This document shows positions 16,894 to 25,032 of a DNA stretch of 64,000 nucleotides, piece by piece. The stretch is from contig NZ_VCIW01000022.1 of the NCBI RefSeq assembly GCF_005765165.1, forward strand, positions 62,001 through 126,000, given 5' to 3'. Numbering within the stretch: position 1 is the stretch's first letter; each line of letters begins with the position of its first letter. Made by a program: the position numbers and the translations under genes. This DNA comes from Paenibacillus antri (GTDB taxonomy: Bacteria; Bacillota; Bacilli; Paenibacillales; YIM-B00363). The notes below the pieces were generated by a model. The model saw nothing but the letters and a program-made list of their open reading frames with translations, did not search any database and was not told where the DNA came from.

Positions 16894-17494
16894 CCGTATC
16901 TCCCCCTTCGATCCGCGAATCCTTCGACGGAAACCCTCGGAAATCCCGGTAGCCGAAGGAGGGGCCGGGGTACCCGACCAAACCCCACCCCGCCTCGCCG
17001 CAACCCGCCCATCCCGAGTAATACCCGAAGTACGTGAGCTGATGTAACGAGTTTACGATGATGCGAACTAACGCCGGATTCTCGGAAAAAGGGGCGGGCA
17101 GCTCATCCGCCGAAAGCTCGAGTCGGTCGAGCAGATCCAGCGTCTGCAGCCGGCCAAGGCGCGGCAAGGCGGAGAACGGCCCGCCGCCCGGGAACGCTCC
17201 TGAGAACAAGGGCGGCGGACCGCCCCCTAGGAGCCGCTCGGCGCCCCAATCCAACAGCCGGGCCGTCGACCGGGACAGCCGCTCGCCGTTCGTCGCTTCG
17301 AAAGGGGGGAATTGCGAATGATCCAGCTCCGCGATCACATACCGATCGACGCAAAGCTGGTTCGCGCCCGCGACGATGGTCCACCTCGCCTCGTTACGCC
17401 TGAATGTCGGCGGAAGCACCGCGTCGGCCATCGCTTGGAACGTCGTCGTCGTATAGGCGTCCGGCTCCCCTTCGCTCCCGTCGATTCGAGACAT
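16886..17494 (-). CDS. Gluconate 2-dehydrogenase subunit 3 family protein
   Basis: A 202-residue small subunit that accompanies GMC dehydrogenases. The family hallmark is the segment TTTTFQAMADAVLPPTF near residue 15, followed by helical regions and a Gly/Pro-rich tail ending SFGYRDFRGFPSKDSRIEGG. Unlike classic Gram-negative subunit 3 proteins, no Tat signal is visible, so the pair may be cytoplasmic. ATG 17494 follows GGAGGGGGCGAATTCG; an upstream ATG at 17515 would sit before that ribosome site. The stop overlaps the start of the large subunit. Confidence 0.82.
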   Translation of the reverse strand: MSRIDGSEGEPDAYTTTTFQAMADAVLPPTFRRNEARWTIVAGANQLCVDRYVIAELDHSQFPPFEATNGERLSRSTARLLDWGAERLLGGGPPPLFSGAFPGGGPFSALPRLGRLQTLDLLDRLELSADELPAPFSENPALVRIIVNSLHQLTYFGYYSGWAGCGEAGWGLVGYPGPSFGYRDFRGFPSKDSRIEGGDTDG

Positions 17495-17606
17495 CGAATT
17501 CGCCCCCTCCGTCATGCCATACTACCTTACATGTATTAGAGCGGCGGGATTCCTATTCTAAGAGCTTCGAAAATGTACGGGCCGCGGACCGATGTGCGGC
17601 CGCTTG

Positions 17607-17981
17607 TTAGTCTCGCAACAGCGCGTTAGCGATCAGCATGTCGAACTTGCGGATGTCGACCCCTTTTTGAAGCCTCACTTTGATATGACCCGCTCGCGTC
17701 CACAGCTCGACCTCCGCGTTAAAATCGAGGAACCCGCCGGCGTTTTCCGTGGACCACATATTAATGGACGAATACGGCAAGGAATAGATCTCCACCTTCT
17801 TGCCGGTCAAGCCTTGAGCGTCGCGTACGATCAGCCGCTTGTTCGTGAAGATCGCCACGTCGCGAAACGTCTTATACGCCGCGACCGCGTTTTCCCCGGG
17901 CACCAGGATTTCCGTGACGTCCTTCGGGATCGGACATTCCGACACCAACGTCCATTCCAATATGCTTTTCGTTTCCGACAT
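17607..17981 (-). CDS. PH-domain-like protein (bacterial PH family)
   Basis: A 124-residue soluble protein composed of a single bacterial pleckstrin-homology-like domain. Visible family features are GENAVAAYKTFRDVAIFTNKRLIV, a central IYSLPYSSINMWSTENAG and the closing strand and helix VDIRKFDMLIANALL. Members are common in Firmicutes and their ligands are unknown. ATG 17981 follows GGAGGTTGAGGCCG. It stands between the GMC pair and the NarL-type regulator with its own spacing and is probably monocistronic. Confidence 0.78.
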   Translation of the reverse strand: MSETKSILEWTLVSECPIPKDVTEILVPGENAVAAYKTFRDVAIFTNKRLIVRDAQGLTGKKVEIYSLPYSSINMWSTENAGGFLDFNAEVELWTRAGHIKVRLQKGVDIRKFDMLIANALLRD

Positions 17982-18109
17982 CGGCCTCAACCTCCATTGG
18001 GAATGTTGTTATATATGTCTATGACGCGCGACGCATTCGTTACCCTCCCCGCTTAAGCGAGCGGAGCGGCCTGGCGAGGCTGGCAAAGGCTTTGGGTTAT
18101 CGAGTATGA

Positions 18110-18751
18110 TTACTGCTCCCGCGACTCCTTCAATAGTCGCCTAGCTTCGTTCCGATCCGCGACTTGCAGCTTGTTCAAGATCGTGGAAATATTGTTCGCC
18201 ACCGTCTTGGCGCTGATGAAGAGACGCGCGGCGATCTGCGCGTTCGTCTCCCCTTCGGCGATGCGCTCCAAGATTTCCATCTCCCGCTTGGACAGCTCGG
18301 CGAGCGCCGGATGCTCCGGCTTGGAGGCCGCCTTGGGCGCCGCGAAATAGTGAATCATCCGCGACGCGATGTCCGCGCTGAACACCGCCCCGCCGTTCCC
18401 GACCATTCGTATCGATTGCAGCAGTTCCGGCTCGTCGGCATCCTTCAGCACGTAGCCCTTCGCTCCGGCGCGCATCGCCGTAAACACGGATTGGTCGTCC
18501 TGGAACATGGTAAGCACCAGCACTTCCACGCGCGGGTACCGCTCCTTGATGAGCCGGGTCGCCTCGATTCCGTTCAAGCCGGGCATCCGGATATCCATCA
18601 AGATGACATCCGGCTGCAGCGCGGCGGCCAGATCCAATGCCTCGTCCCCGGACGAAGCTTCTCCTACGACCACCAAGTCGTCCGTCGTTCCGAGCAAGTT
18701 TCGAACGCCGCTCCGAAACAGCGGATGGTCGTCGGCGATGACGATTTTCAC
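18110..18751 (-). CDS. Response regulator, NarL/LuxR family (module 1)
   Basis: A 213-residue regulator. The receiver domain has IADDHPLFRSG and phospho-acceptor D53 in LMDIRMPGLNG; a linker with YFAAPKAASKP leads to a LuxR-type HTH (LSKREMEILERIAEGETNAQIAARLFISAKTV). It is the partner of the ComP-like kinase directly upstream; the gap is 25 bases. The GTG start at 18751 follows AAGGGGAGCTTACGT. It is paralogous to the regulator at 30294-30953, sharing the same receiver layout and a MIHYFAAPK/MMYYFDTMN linker. A likely target is the divergent membrane-protein gene at 21154, whose upstream region holds palindromes. Confidence 0.93.
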   Translation of the reverse strand: MKIVIADDHPLFRSGVRNLLGTTDDLVVVGEASSGDEALDLAAALQPDVILMDIRMPGLNGIEATRLIKERYPRVEVLVLTMFQDDQSVFTAMRAGAKGYVLKDADEPELLQSIRMVGNGGAVFSADIASRMIHYFAAPKAASKPEHPALAELSKREMEILERIAEGETNAQIAARLFISAKTVANNISTILNKLQVADRNEARRLLKESREQ

Positions 18752-18776
18752 ACGTAAGCTCCCCTTCCCCTTTCGT

Positions 18777-20921
18777 TTAAAACGGCAGCACGGCCGACAC
18801 CCGCGTGCCGCCCTCTTCCAATCGCTCGATCGTACATTGCCCCCCCAGCTCGGCGGCCCGCTCCCGGATCGATTGCTGGCCGAGGCCGCCTTTGCCGCCG
18901 GTCCCGGCGGATGCCGTCGCCAAGGGGCTGCCGCCGACGACGCCGTTATCCGCGATCTCCACCGTCAACCGGCCCTCCGCCGCAACCTCCAATCGTACCG
19001 TACATAACGTCGCTCGGGCATGCTTGATTACATTCACGACCGACTCCACGACGATGCGGTACGCCGCCACCTCCACCGCGGCGGGCAGCGCCGGCAGCGG
19101 GTTCGGCGCGCGGAGCTCGATACGCAGCGGCTCGGTTCCCGCTTCCTCGGCCAGCAGCAGCGCCGGCTTCGACAGCTCGTGGACCCGCTCTCGGATCGCC
19201 CCCATGAGTCCCAGTTCGTCCAGAGCGGGCGGGCGCAAATCATGGACCATCGTCCGGATTTCGCCTACGGTAGATCGAATGACTTGCCGGAGGTCTTCCA
19301 GCATTTCGATGGCGGTGGAAGGCTGCTTCTCTACGTATTTTCGAGCCGTCGCCGCATTCAACGCCAACGCGGCCAATCTCGGGGCGAGGTCGTCGTGCAG
19401 GTTTTTTCGAATTTGCCGGCGCTCTTCCTCCCGGGCCAACACCAGCTTCTCGCGAGATTCTTGCAGGTCTTTCGCCAACAGCTTCATGCCTAGCGTCATG
19501 TTGACGTTCTCGACGATCGGGCCGGCTTGTCGCAGCAGCACGTCGAGGAACTTGGCGTCCTCCGGCGAGAACGATTCTCCCGGCGAGCGGCTCGCGATAT
19601 AGAGCGTACCGAGCTCTTCTCCTCTATGGATGACAGGGTAGGCGTGAAGCTCGTTCGCGACGTCTCCCGCGGAAGCGACCGTCTTCTCCGGCCCGCCGCC
19701 CCCGATACCGATCGAGATGCCCGCATACGGCAGGCGCAGCGCCTCTTTCACCGTTCGGACGACGGCGTCCAGCATCGCCTCCGGCGCCAGCGGCCGGATC
19801 AGCTGATCGCCCAGCTCGAGGAGCACGGCGTACGGATCGTCGTGCCGGCCTTTCATCAGCCGGTGGATTTGGCGCTGCAGCCACTCCTTAAGCGGCGCGA
19901 ACGCGATCGCGACCACGGCGGTCGCCAGCAGCGACACGACGAAGTTATCCTTCGTCCGGAACAATTGGCCCAAGTAGAGTACGGCCGCGGTATACAGCAG
20001 GACGACGCAGACGGACAACGCCGCATAGACGAGCGTACGGTTCACCAGAGGGTCGATGTTCCACAGCCGCTTGCGCAGCACCGCCATCGTCAGCGTAATC
20101 GGAATGGCGGTAAGCGTTAGATTCAGGATTCCGTTCAAATAGACGTAGGTCATGACGGTTCCGTCGTTGATGGCGGGGTCGAACAAGATGCTCATGGCAA
20201 TAAAGCCGACGATGCCGATCGACACGCCGTATACGACCCACTTCGTTCGCTGCCTCTCGATCGGCGGGGACACCTTCTTGAAGCGGTAGACCTGCGAATA
20301 AATGAGGATAACCGTAGAGCCGACGTACCACAGCAGTTGAACGTACTCGGGCACCTGCAGCACGTCCCAGATCCGGCCGCGATTCAGAAGTTGAAGCACG
20401 TCCACGGCGACGATGAGAAGGAATGCGTATCGCGTCCACTTCGGCACGAAAAACCCGTCGGGAAACAAGAAGAAAAACAACGACAACGACATCCATCCCG
20501 CCATCGCGACCAGCATAAACCACTGCTCCGCGAACGCGCTCCCCTGCGAGGCGACCGCCGCCAGCGACGGGAAGGACGTGCCGAAGGAAACCATCGCCAT
20601 GACGGCCAAGAGGCCCATCGGTTGGCGCGCCCCTCCTTTCCACAGCATGACTGCGGACGTCGCATAGAACACGAACGTAAACGCGCAATCGATCAGCACA
20701 AATAATAGGGCGTAGCTCTCTAAGGCGAACCCTTCCGCCGGGAACGTCATCGCGGGCACGATGCTGCCGCAGCCTTGGACGAGACAGGTTTCCGTTAACG
20801 CCGCGTAATACTTAGGAATACCGCCGATATACATCGCAATCGCGGCCGCGCAGAACGCTAAGACGAGCAGCTGCAGGCTTGCCATTTTCCAATCGTTCGA
20901 CTTTCTAGCATGCCATGCCAT
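18777..20921 (-). CDS. ComP-like sensor histidine kinase, HisKA_3 type (module 1)
   Basis: A 714-residue membrane kinase with about eight to nine hydrophobic helices in residues 14-345, a GAF-like domain (about 367-475), a HisKA_3 dimerisation helix with H509 in NLHDDLAPRL, and an HATPase domain (VVESVVNVIKHARAT; GKGGLGQQSIRERA). Just after the first helix an extracytoplasmic loop contains C46-x4-C51, and a second motif FLFPDGFFVPKW follows at about 151-162. Both features recur in the second kinase at 30946-33021. The ligand is unknown. ATG 20921 follows GGAAGGCGTGTAAGGG. It is transcribed with the regulator downstream and divergently from a small membrane protein. Confidence 0.92.
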   Translation of the reverse strand: MAWHARKSNDWKMASLQLLVLAFCAAAIAMYIGGIPKYYAALTETCLVQGCGSIVPAMTFPAEGFALESYALLFVLIDCAFTFVFYATSAVMLWKGGARQPMGLLAVMAMVSFGTSFPSLAAVASQGSAFAEQWFMLVAMAGWMSLSLFFFLFPDGFFVPKWTRYAFLLIVAVDVLQLLNRGRIWDVLQVPEYVQLLWYVGSTVILIYSQVYRFKKVSPPIERQRTKWVVYGVSIGIVGFIAMSILFDPAINDGTVMTYVYLNGILNLTLTAIPITLTMAVLRKRLWNIDPLVNRTLVYAALSVCVVLLYTAAVLYLGQLFRTKDNFVVSLLATAVVAIAFAPLKEWLQRQIHRLMKGRHDDPYAVLLELGDQLIRPLAPEAMLDAVVRTVKEALRLPYAGISIGIGGGGPEKTVASAGDVANELHAYPVIHRGEELGTLYIASRSPGESFSPEDAKFLDVLLRQAGPIVENVNMTLGMKLLAKDLQESREKLVLAREEERRQIRKNLHDDLAPRLAALALNAATARKYVEKQPSTAIEMLEDLRQVIRSTVGEIRTMVHDLRPPALDELGLMGAIRERVHELSKPALLLAEEAGTEPLRIELRAPNPLPALPAAVEVAAYRIVVESVVNVIKHARATLCTVRLEVAAEGRLTVEIADNGVVGGSPLATASAGTGGKGGLGQQSIRERAAELGGQCTIERLEEGGTRVSAVLPF

Positions 20922-21043
20922 CCCTTACACGCCTTCCTGATTGATGGATATAGCTAATTATAGCCCCCTGCCTGCGGATTGGATATGGATGGAATGTCTT
21001 TTCCTGCGCTCTTCCTTCCCTCTTCCCGAAAACGGCCCCTCCT

Positions 21044-21061
21044 TTCCCGCGATTTCGGGAA
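21044..21061. promoter_or_regulatory. Inverted repeat TTCCCG-N6-CGGGAA, operator candidate
   Basis: This repeat lies between the divergently transcribed kinase gene and small membrane protein gene. It is followed 16 bases later by the related perfect palindrome at 21078-21091. Two similar symmetrical sites beside a NarL-type regulator suggest its binding sites. Confidence 0.5.
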
Positions 21062-21077
21062 TGCCCTTCTCTAGTCC

Positions 21078-21101
21078 GCGGGAATTCCCGCCCCGTATGA
21101 T
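21078..21101 (+). promoter_or_regulatory. Palindrome GCGGGAATTCCCGC with adjacent -10 box
   Basis: A perfect 14-bp palindrome (21078-21091) occupies the place of a -35 box upstream of TATGAT (21096-21101), about 53 bases before the start at 21154. This layout is typical of activator-dependent promoters. Confidence 0.5.
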
Positions 21102-21153
21102 GGATTCATGAAGCGAGGCGAACCTCGAGAAATCGAATCGGAGGATGGTAATA

Positions 21154-21726
21154 ATGAATCTACAGCAAGTGATCAAATGGTTGGGCATGATTTGCATCTT
21201 AGCGGGCATCGCTCGCATCGGCATGACGCCGACCTCGATCGTCTGGGGTACGGACAGTCCGCAAGAGCTGACTTTCGGCTTTATCGCCTGCATATTAATG
21301 TCGGTCGGCACCATCGCCGCGTATCTAGTGCAGTCTCGCGAAACAGGCGTTACCGGCTTCATTACGACGCTCGCGATCATCGTCGCGAACATCGTGACGA
21401 CCGCCATGGTGTGGGCGACGTTCGTCTTCGGCGCCGACGGTCCGATGCCGGAAGGCGTCTTGGTCGACGTCACCCGCATGATCAACATGATCGGCATGAT
21501 GCTGGGCTCGCTCGTCTTCGCCATTCTGACGTTCCGGGCCAACGTCTTCCCTCGCTGGGTGCCGGCTCTGCTCGTGCTGATGCTGATCAGCATCTTCCTT
21601 CCGATCGAGGACAACAAATACTTCGCGGCGTTCTGGGGCATCGCTTACGTCGGCATGGGCTACTGCATCTGGGCCGGGAAGCTGAACCAGTCGTCAGCGA
21701 AGAAGGATGCTGCGTTGAGCGCGTAG
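21154..21726 (+). CDS. Small polytopic membrane protein (module 1)
   Basis: A 190-residue protein made of about six hydrophobic helices with short loops. It is paralogous to the protein at 29584-30174: both start with an IRFLxxxGII/IKWLGMICI helix, share a MTPxxxVWG motif after helix 1, and end with a helix of the type WGIAYVGMGYCIW or WGLAFMLFGIEVW before a polar tail. There are no catalytic motifs. It is divergent from the ComP-like kinase and is likely its regulated target or a sensor partner. ATG 21154 follows GGAGGATGGTAATA. Confidence 0.85.
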   Translation: MNLQQVIKWLGMICILAGIARIGMTPTSIVWGTDSPQELTFGFIACILMSVGTIAAYLVQSRETGVTGFITTLAIIVANIVTTAMVWATFVFGADGPMPEGVLVDVTRMINMIGMMLGSLVFAILTFRANVFPRWVPALLVLMLISIFLPIEDNKYFAAFWGIAYVGMGYCIWAGKLNQSSAKKDAALSA

Positions 21727-21733
21727 AGCGGAG

Positions 21734-21761
21734 GGGCTTCGATCCGGACGGGTCGAAGCCC
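21734..21761 (+). terminator. Terminator after module 1 membrane protein
   Basis: GGGCTTCGA/TCGAAGCCC stem followed by TTGTCGTTT, directly after the stop at 21726. Confidence 0.7.
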
Positions 21762-21914
21762 TTGTCGTTTACCTCGCGAATATGTCTCCTTTTCGAGAAA
21801 GCGCTAACCCCCTCTATCGTCATTAGGCGTGTAAAGGTATCCGCAGTACCGCAGATGTGGGGCGAGGCGGATACGCCGCGCGACGGTGCGATCGGTTAGG
21901 GATGCGGAGGCGGG

Positions 21915-22209
21915 GCGGTGGATGTGCACCGCAGCGGTGCAATAATTGCACCATGGCGAGGCAAAAAACGCTGCACGACGGTGCAATCGGCTAGAGGATT
22001 GTGCGTGGCGGCGTGGCGGGGCGGTGGATGTGCACCGCAGCGGTGCAATAATTGCACCATGGCGAGGCAAAAAACGCTGTACGACGGTGCAACCGGCTTG
22101 AGGATTGTGCGTGGCGGCGTGGCGGAGCGGTGGTTGTGCACCGCAGCGGTGCAATAATTGCACCATGGCGAGGCAAAAAACGCTGTACGATGGTGCAACC
22201 GGCTAGAGG
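21915..22209. repeat. Tandem repeat, 106-bp unit, 2.8 copies
   Basis: Units begin at 21915, 22021 and 22127 with an exact 106-base period and only a few substitutions; the third ends near 22209. A more degenerate piece of the unit precedes the array at about 21875-21914. Each unit holds two near-adjacent palindromes, GCACCGC-A-GCGGTGC and GGTGCAAT-A-ATTGCACC (first copy 21936-21952), plus further GGTGCA half-sites. Open frames within it on both strands are by-products of the period and have no ribosome sites. It fills the 500-base gap between the membrane protein and the Doc toxin gene. Confidence 0.85.
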
Positions 22210-22227
22210 CCTCCTTGCGCGTGCCCC

Positions 22228-22620
22228 TCATTTTTCTCCGCAATGTTGTTCCAGGATTCGTGCGATCGATTCGAACGAGTATAATCCCTTAGCGATATCG
22301 ACAATAAACTCTACTGCAAATTCACGTTCCATGCGCATGTGAAACCCATTCAGTAATAAGAAAGATTTTGTTACAAGATAGGCTGTCCGCTTATTCCCAT
22401 TGTAAAAACAATGGTTCTTAACCAAAGACTCCAACAACGCCGCAGCCTTTTCGAAAAGAGTCGGATAATCATCCTCGCCGAAGACGCTCTGCTGGGGTCT
22501 ATGCACTGCGGAATCTAAAAGCCCGTGGTCTTTGACGCCGGCTTGCTCCGCATCGTTCATTCGTTTCATCATGAAGTAATGCGCCGAAACGATCCCTTCC
22601 TTCGTTAGAAACACCGTCAT
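22228..22620 (-). CDS. doc: Doc-type toxin of the Fic/Doc family (death-on-curing)
   Basis: A 130-residue single-domain Fic/Doc protein. The active-site loop HCFYNGNKRTA (H70) matches Doc HxFx(N/D)(A/G)NKR, the form that phosphorylates EF-Tu rather than AMPylating. The N-terminal FLTKEGIVSAHYFMMKRM and the PQQSVFGEDDYPTLFEKAA segment are also typical. The gene begins one base after the stop of the AbrB-like antitoxin, so the pair is translationally coupled. Confidence 0.9.
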   Translation of the reverse strand: MTVFLTKEGIVSAHYFMMKRMNDAEQAGVKDHGLLDSAVHRPQQSVFGEDDYPTLFEKAAALLESLVKNHCFYNGNKRTAYLVTKSFLLLNGFHMRMEREFAVEFIVDIAKGLYSFESIARILEQHCGEK

Positions 22621-22621
22621 C

Positions 22622-22915
22622 TTATCGATCCTTTAAATCTTCAAGAATCCCCTTGTCTTCCTCGAAGACATCAAAGAAAGCTTCCAGCACTTCAGGACGA
22701 ACATGATCGGGCAATTTACCTTGCCGCGCTTTTTTCAGCACGATTTCGCCGCGCTCATTTTCGAGGAATTCAATCTCGTCCCCTTGGGATACATTTAATT
22801 TCTCAACAAGTCCCTTAGGCAAACTAACGCCAAGGCTGTTCCCCATCCGTCCGATTTTCCGTGAAAATCGGATCTCATTCGATTTGTCCTTCGTCAATTT
22901 GACCACACCACTCAT
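22622..22915 (-). CDS. AbrB/MazE-type antitoxin partner of Doc
   Basis: A 97-residue protein with a swapped-hairpin AbrB-like DNA-binding domain (about 15-60): FSRKIGRMGNSLGVSLPKGLVEKLNVSQGDEIEFLEN. A C-terminal acidic tail (PEVLEAFFDVFEEDKGILEDLKD) would bind the toxin. It should neutralise Doc and repress the operon. Start 22915 follows GAGGAGAATGTAGA. Phd-type antitoxins are the classic Doc partners; an AbrB-type partner is a known alternative in Firmicutes. Confidence 0.87.
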   Translation of the reverse strand: MSGVVKLTKDKSNEIRFSRKIGRMGNSLGVSLPKGLVEKLNVSQGDEIEFLENERGEIVLKKARQGKLPDHVRPEVLEAFFDVFEEDKGILEDLKDR

Positions 22916-23064
22916 TCTACATTCTCCTCTCCATAGTATGATCAAATTTGAATGGTTATAACGTAATTACAGTAATAACTTTTCTAACGTGGGTACATTC
23001 TATCAATTAGAAATAGAAATATAAAGCCTCCCACCCGATTTACGGCGGAAGGCTATTCCATGTC

Positions 23065-23436
23065 TTATCGATGCTGGTCCATAAGAATCCGATTTCCGTC
23101 TGGATCTTCAATGAAAAAATGAGCGGGACCCTCCGTCGCCTCATTCGCTTCTACCAGCATTGGGATTCCCTTTTCCTTCAGCTGCTTTTGAATCTCTCGG
23201 ATGTCCGTAAACTCGTCGAGATTTTCCGCATTTCCATTCCACCCCGGATTAAAGGTCAGGAGGTTCTTTTCGAACATTCCCTGGAATAACCCGATCACGC
23301 AACTCTCGTTCTTCAGAATAAGCCAATTCTGAGTCATGTCCCCGCCTAACACTTGAAATCCGAGTTTTTCGTAGAAATTCTTCGATTCATGAATATCTTT
23401 TACGTTTAAGCTTACGGAAAATGCCCCAAGTTTCAT
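23065..23436 (-). CDS. VOC-family (glyoxalase/bleomycin-resistance fold) protein
   Basis: A 123-residue protein with two beta-alpha-beta-beta-beta units of the vicinal-oxygen-chelate fold: SVSLNVKDIHESKNFYEKLGFQVLGGD at the start and HFFIEDPDGNRILMDQHR at the end. It may be a metal-dependent lyase/dioxygenase or a resistance protein; the substrate is not evident. Start 23436 follows AGGAGAAGAATCGAAT. It is monocistronic. Confidence 0.85.
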   Translation of the reverse strand: MKLGAFSVSLNVKDIHESKNFYEKLGFQVLGGDMTQNWLILKNESCVIGLFQGMFEKNLLTFNPGWNGNAENLDEFTDIREIQKQLKEKGIPMLVEANEATEGPAHFFIEDPDGNRILMDQHR

Positions 23437-23549
23437 ATTCGATTCTTCTCCTAATTATTCATTTCCGGACCTTCCCTAAGTATAGCCAAAAATAACCACG
23501 GAAGTATACGTCCATGTCGCGCTCTGCCCGAAATCGAATGGATCTGGGC

Positions 23550-24848
23550 TCAGTGACCGAAGAACGCAAGCTGTACGAAAAATAAGACCGCGAACAAATA
23601 GAACATTGGGTGCACGTCCTTCCACTTCCCTCTTACAGCCTTCAAGATCGGGTAAGCGATAAAGCCGACGCCGATTCCCGTCGCGATGCTATACGTTAAA
23701 GGCATCAATACGATGATTAAAAAAGCAGGAAAAACGACCTCGAATTCGTTCCAATCGATTTTCCGCACCACGCTGATCATGAGGAAGCCGACGATAATCA
23801 ACGACGGCGCCGTAATCGCCGGAATGGAGGCAAGGACCGACACGATCGGGGAGAAGAACAGCGTAAGGGCCAAGAGCACGCTCACTGTGACGGCCGTCAG
23901 CCCCGTTCGTCCTCCGACCGCGACTCCCGCGCTGGACTCGATATATGCCGATGTCGGGCTCGTCCCAAGGACGGCTCCTGACGTCGTACCGACGGCGTCC
24001 GCAAGCAGGGCTCCCCTCGAACGAGGAAACTTCCCGTCCTTCATCAACCCGGCCTGCTCCGCTACCCCGAGCATCGTCCCCGTCGTATCGAACAACGTAA
24101 TGAGCAGGAAGGTGAATACGATCGCATACAACCCGTTCGTAAACACGCCGCCGATGTCCATTTGGAACGCGGTCGCGGATAGTCCGGTCGGCAGCGAGAC
24201 GAATTGCTCCGGCAGCTCCAACATGCCCATAAAACCTGCGATAATCGCCGTAATGACCATCCCTATAAACAGGTACCCTTTCACCCGATAAGACAACAAC
24301 GCAAGAGACACCGCCAGCCCGATAATGCTCAATAGCGTCATAGGTTCCGTCAACGTGCCTAACGTGAGCAGCGTAGCCGGGGAATCGACGATGATTTTGG
24401 CGTTTTGCAATCCGATGAATGTAATAAATAAGCCGATTCCTACCGTGATCGCATGCTTTAAACTATCGGGAATCGCGTCAAGCAGCATATAGCGAAACGA
24501 TGTCAACGATAAGATCACGAATAACAAACCCGCGACGAAGACCGCGCCGAGCGCGGTTTGCCAAGAGAGCCCTTCTCCGCCGACGACGCTGAAGGCGAAG
24601 TAAGCGTTCAGCCCCATGCCCGGGGCGATGACGATCGGATAATTCGAGGCGAGTCCCATAATTAACGTCCCGATAATACTTGCCGCCACCGTCGCGATAA
24701 ACACGCCTTGAAAATCCATGCCGGCTTCGCTCAATATGCCCGGATTCACGATGACGATATATACCATCGTGAAAAACGTCGTCACGCCGGCGAGAAGCTC
24801 CGTTCCTGCCGACGTTCCTCTTTCCTTCAGCTTGAACCATGTCTCCAT
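23550..24848 (-). CDS. pbuG: NCS2-family guanine/hypoxanthine permease (PbuG/AzgA type)
   Basis: A 432-residue proton symporter with about twelve to fourteen membrane helices. AzgA-type features are the early VNPGILSEAGMDFQGVF, the conserved GMGLNAYFAF segment, and GTSPTSAYIESSAGVAVGGRTGLTAV in the centre. It imports hypoxanthine/guanine for salvage. ATG 24848 is placed after GGAGGAAACAGAGA. The 5' leader contains a purine riboswitch with a C at the specificity position and an overlapping terminator, so expression should fall when guanine or hypoxanthine is plentiful. That agrees with the family assignment. Confidence 0.93.
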   Translation of the reverse strand: METWFKLKERGTSAGTELLAGVTTFFTMVYIVIVNPGILSEAGMDFQGVFIATVAASIIGTLIMGLASNYPIVIAPGMGLNAYFAFSVVGGEGLSWQTALGAVFVAGLLFVILSLTSFRYMLLDAIPDSLKHAITVGIGLFITFIGLQNAKIIVDSPATLLTLGTLTEPMTLLSIIGLAVSLALLSYRVKGYLFIGMVITAIIAGFMGMLELPEQFVSLPTGLSATAFQMDIGGVFTNGLYAIVFTFLLITLFDTTGTMLGVAEQAGLMKDGKFPRSRGALLADAVGTTSGAVLGTSPTSAYIESSAGVAVGGRTGLTAVTVSVLLALTLFFSPIVSVLASIPAITAPSLIIVGFLMISVVRKIDWNEFEVVFPAFLIIVLMPLTYSIATGIGVGFIAYPILKAVRGKWKDVHPMFYLFAVLFFVQLAFFGH

Positions 24849-24874
24849 TCTCTGTTTCCTCCGCATAAAAAAAT

Positions 24875-24935
24875 AAAAAACCTAACCTGAATATAGGATG
24901 CGTTGAAATACACGCAACCTATACTCGTAGTTAGG
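24875..24935 (-). terminator. Riboswitch-controlled terminator of the purine permease
   Basis: CCTAAC (part of the aptamer's 3' side) pairs with GTTAGG, enclosing a TATAGG...CCTATA inner stem and followed by TTTTTTATTTTTTT. Forming this hairpin disrupts the aptamer P1 region, the classic OFF switch design. Confidence 0.85.
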
Positions 24936-24988
24936 ATTCTTTGGCTCCTTGTAGAAACCCTCAAACCATATTATTGAGGATATACGAG
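24924..24988 (-). promoter_or_regulatory. Purine (guanine-type) riboswitch aptamer
   Basis: P1 is CTCGTA...TACGAG. P2 is CCTCAA-TAATATGG-TTTGAGG with the conserved ATATGG loop; J2/3 has TTTCTAC; P3 follows, and the J3/1 element is AACTACG. The base equivalent to position 74 of the B. subtilis xpt aptamer is C (ACT), which specifies guanine/hypoxanthine rather than adenine. It lies 76 bases upstream of the permease start, with a terminator in between. Confidence 0.92.
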
Positions 24989-25032
24989 ACGTTCGTTTGC
25001 CTTAGATAAAATACTGAATCCTCGGTTCGTTG

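Noticed and set aside
21915-22209. Possible CRISPR array
   Set aside because: The whole 106-bp unit is repeated, with no short repeat separated by unique spacers, and no cas genes are present.
21804-22243. Repetitive proline/histidine-rich open frames in the repeat array
   Set aside because: The frames exist because the 106-bp unit lacks stops in some frames. They have no ribosome sites and change frame every unit (106 is not divisible by 3).
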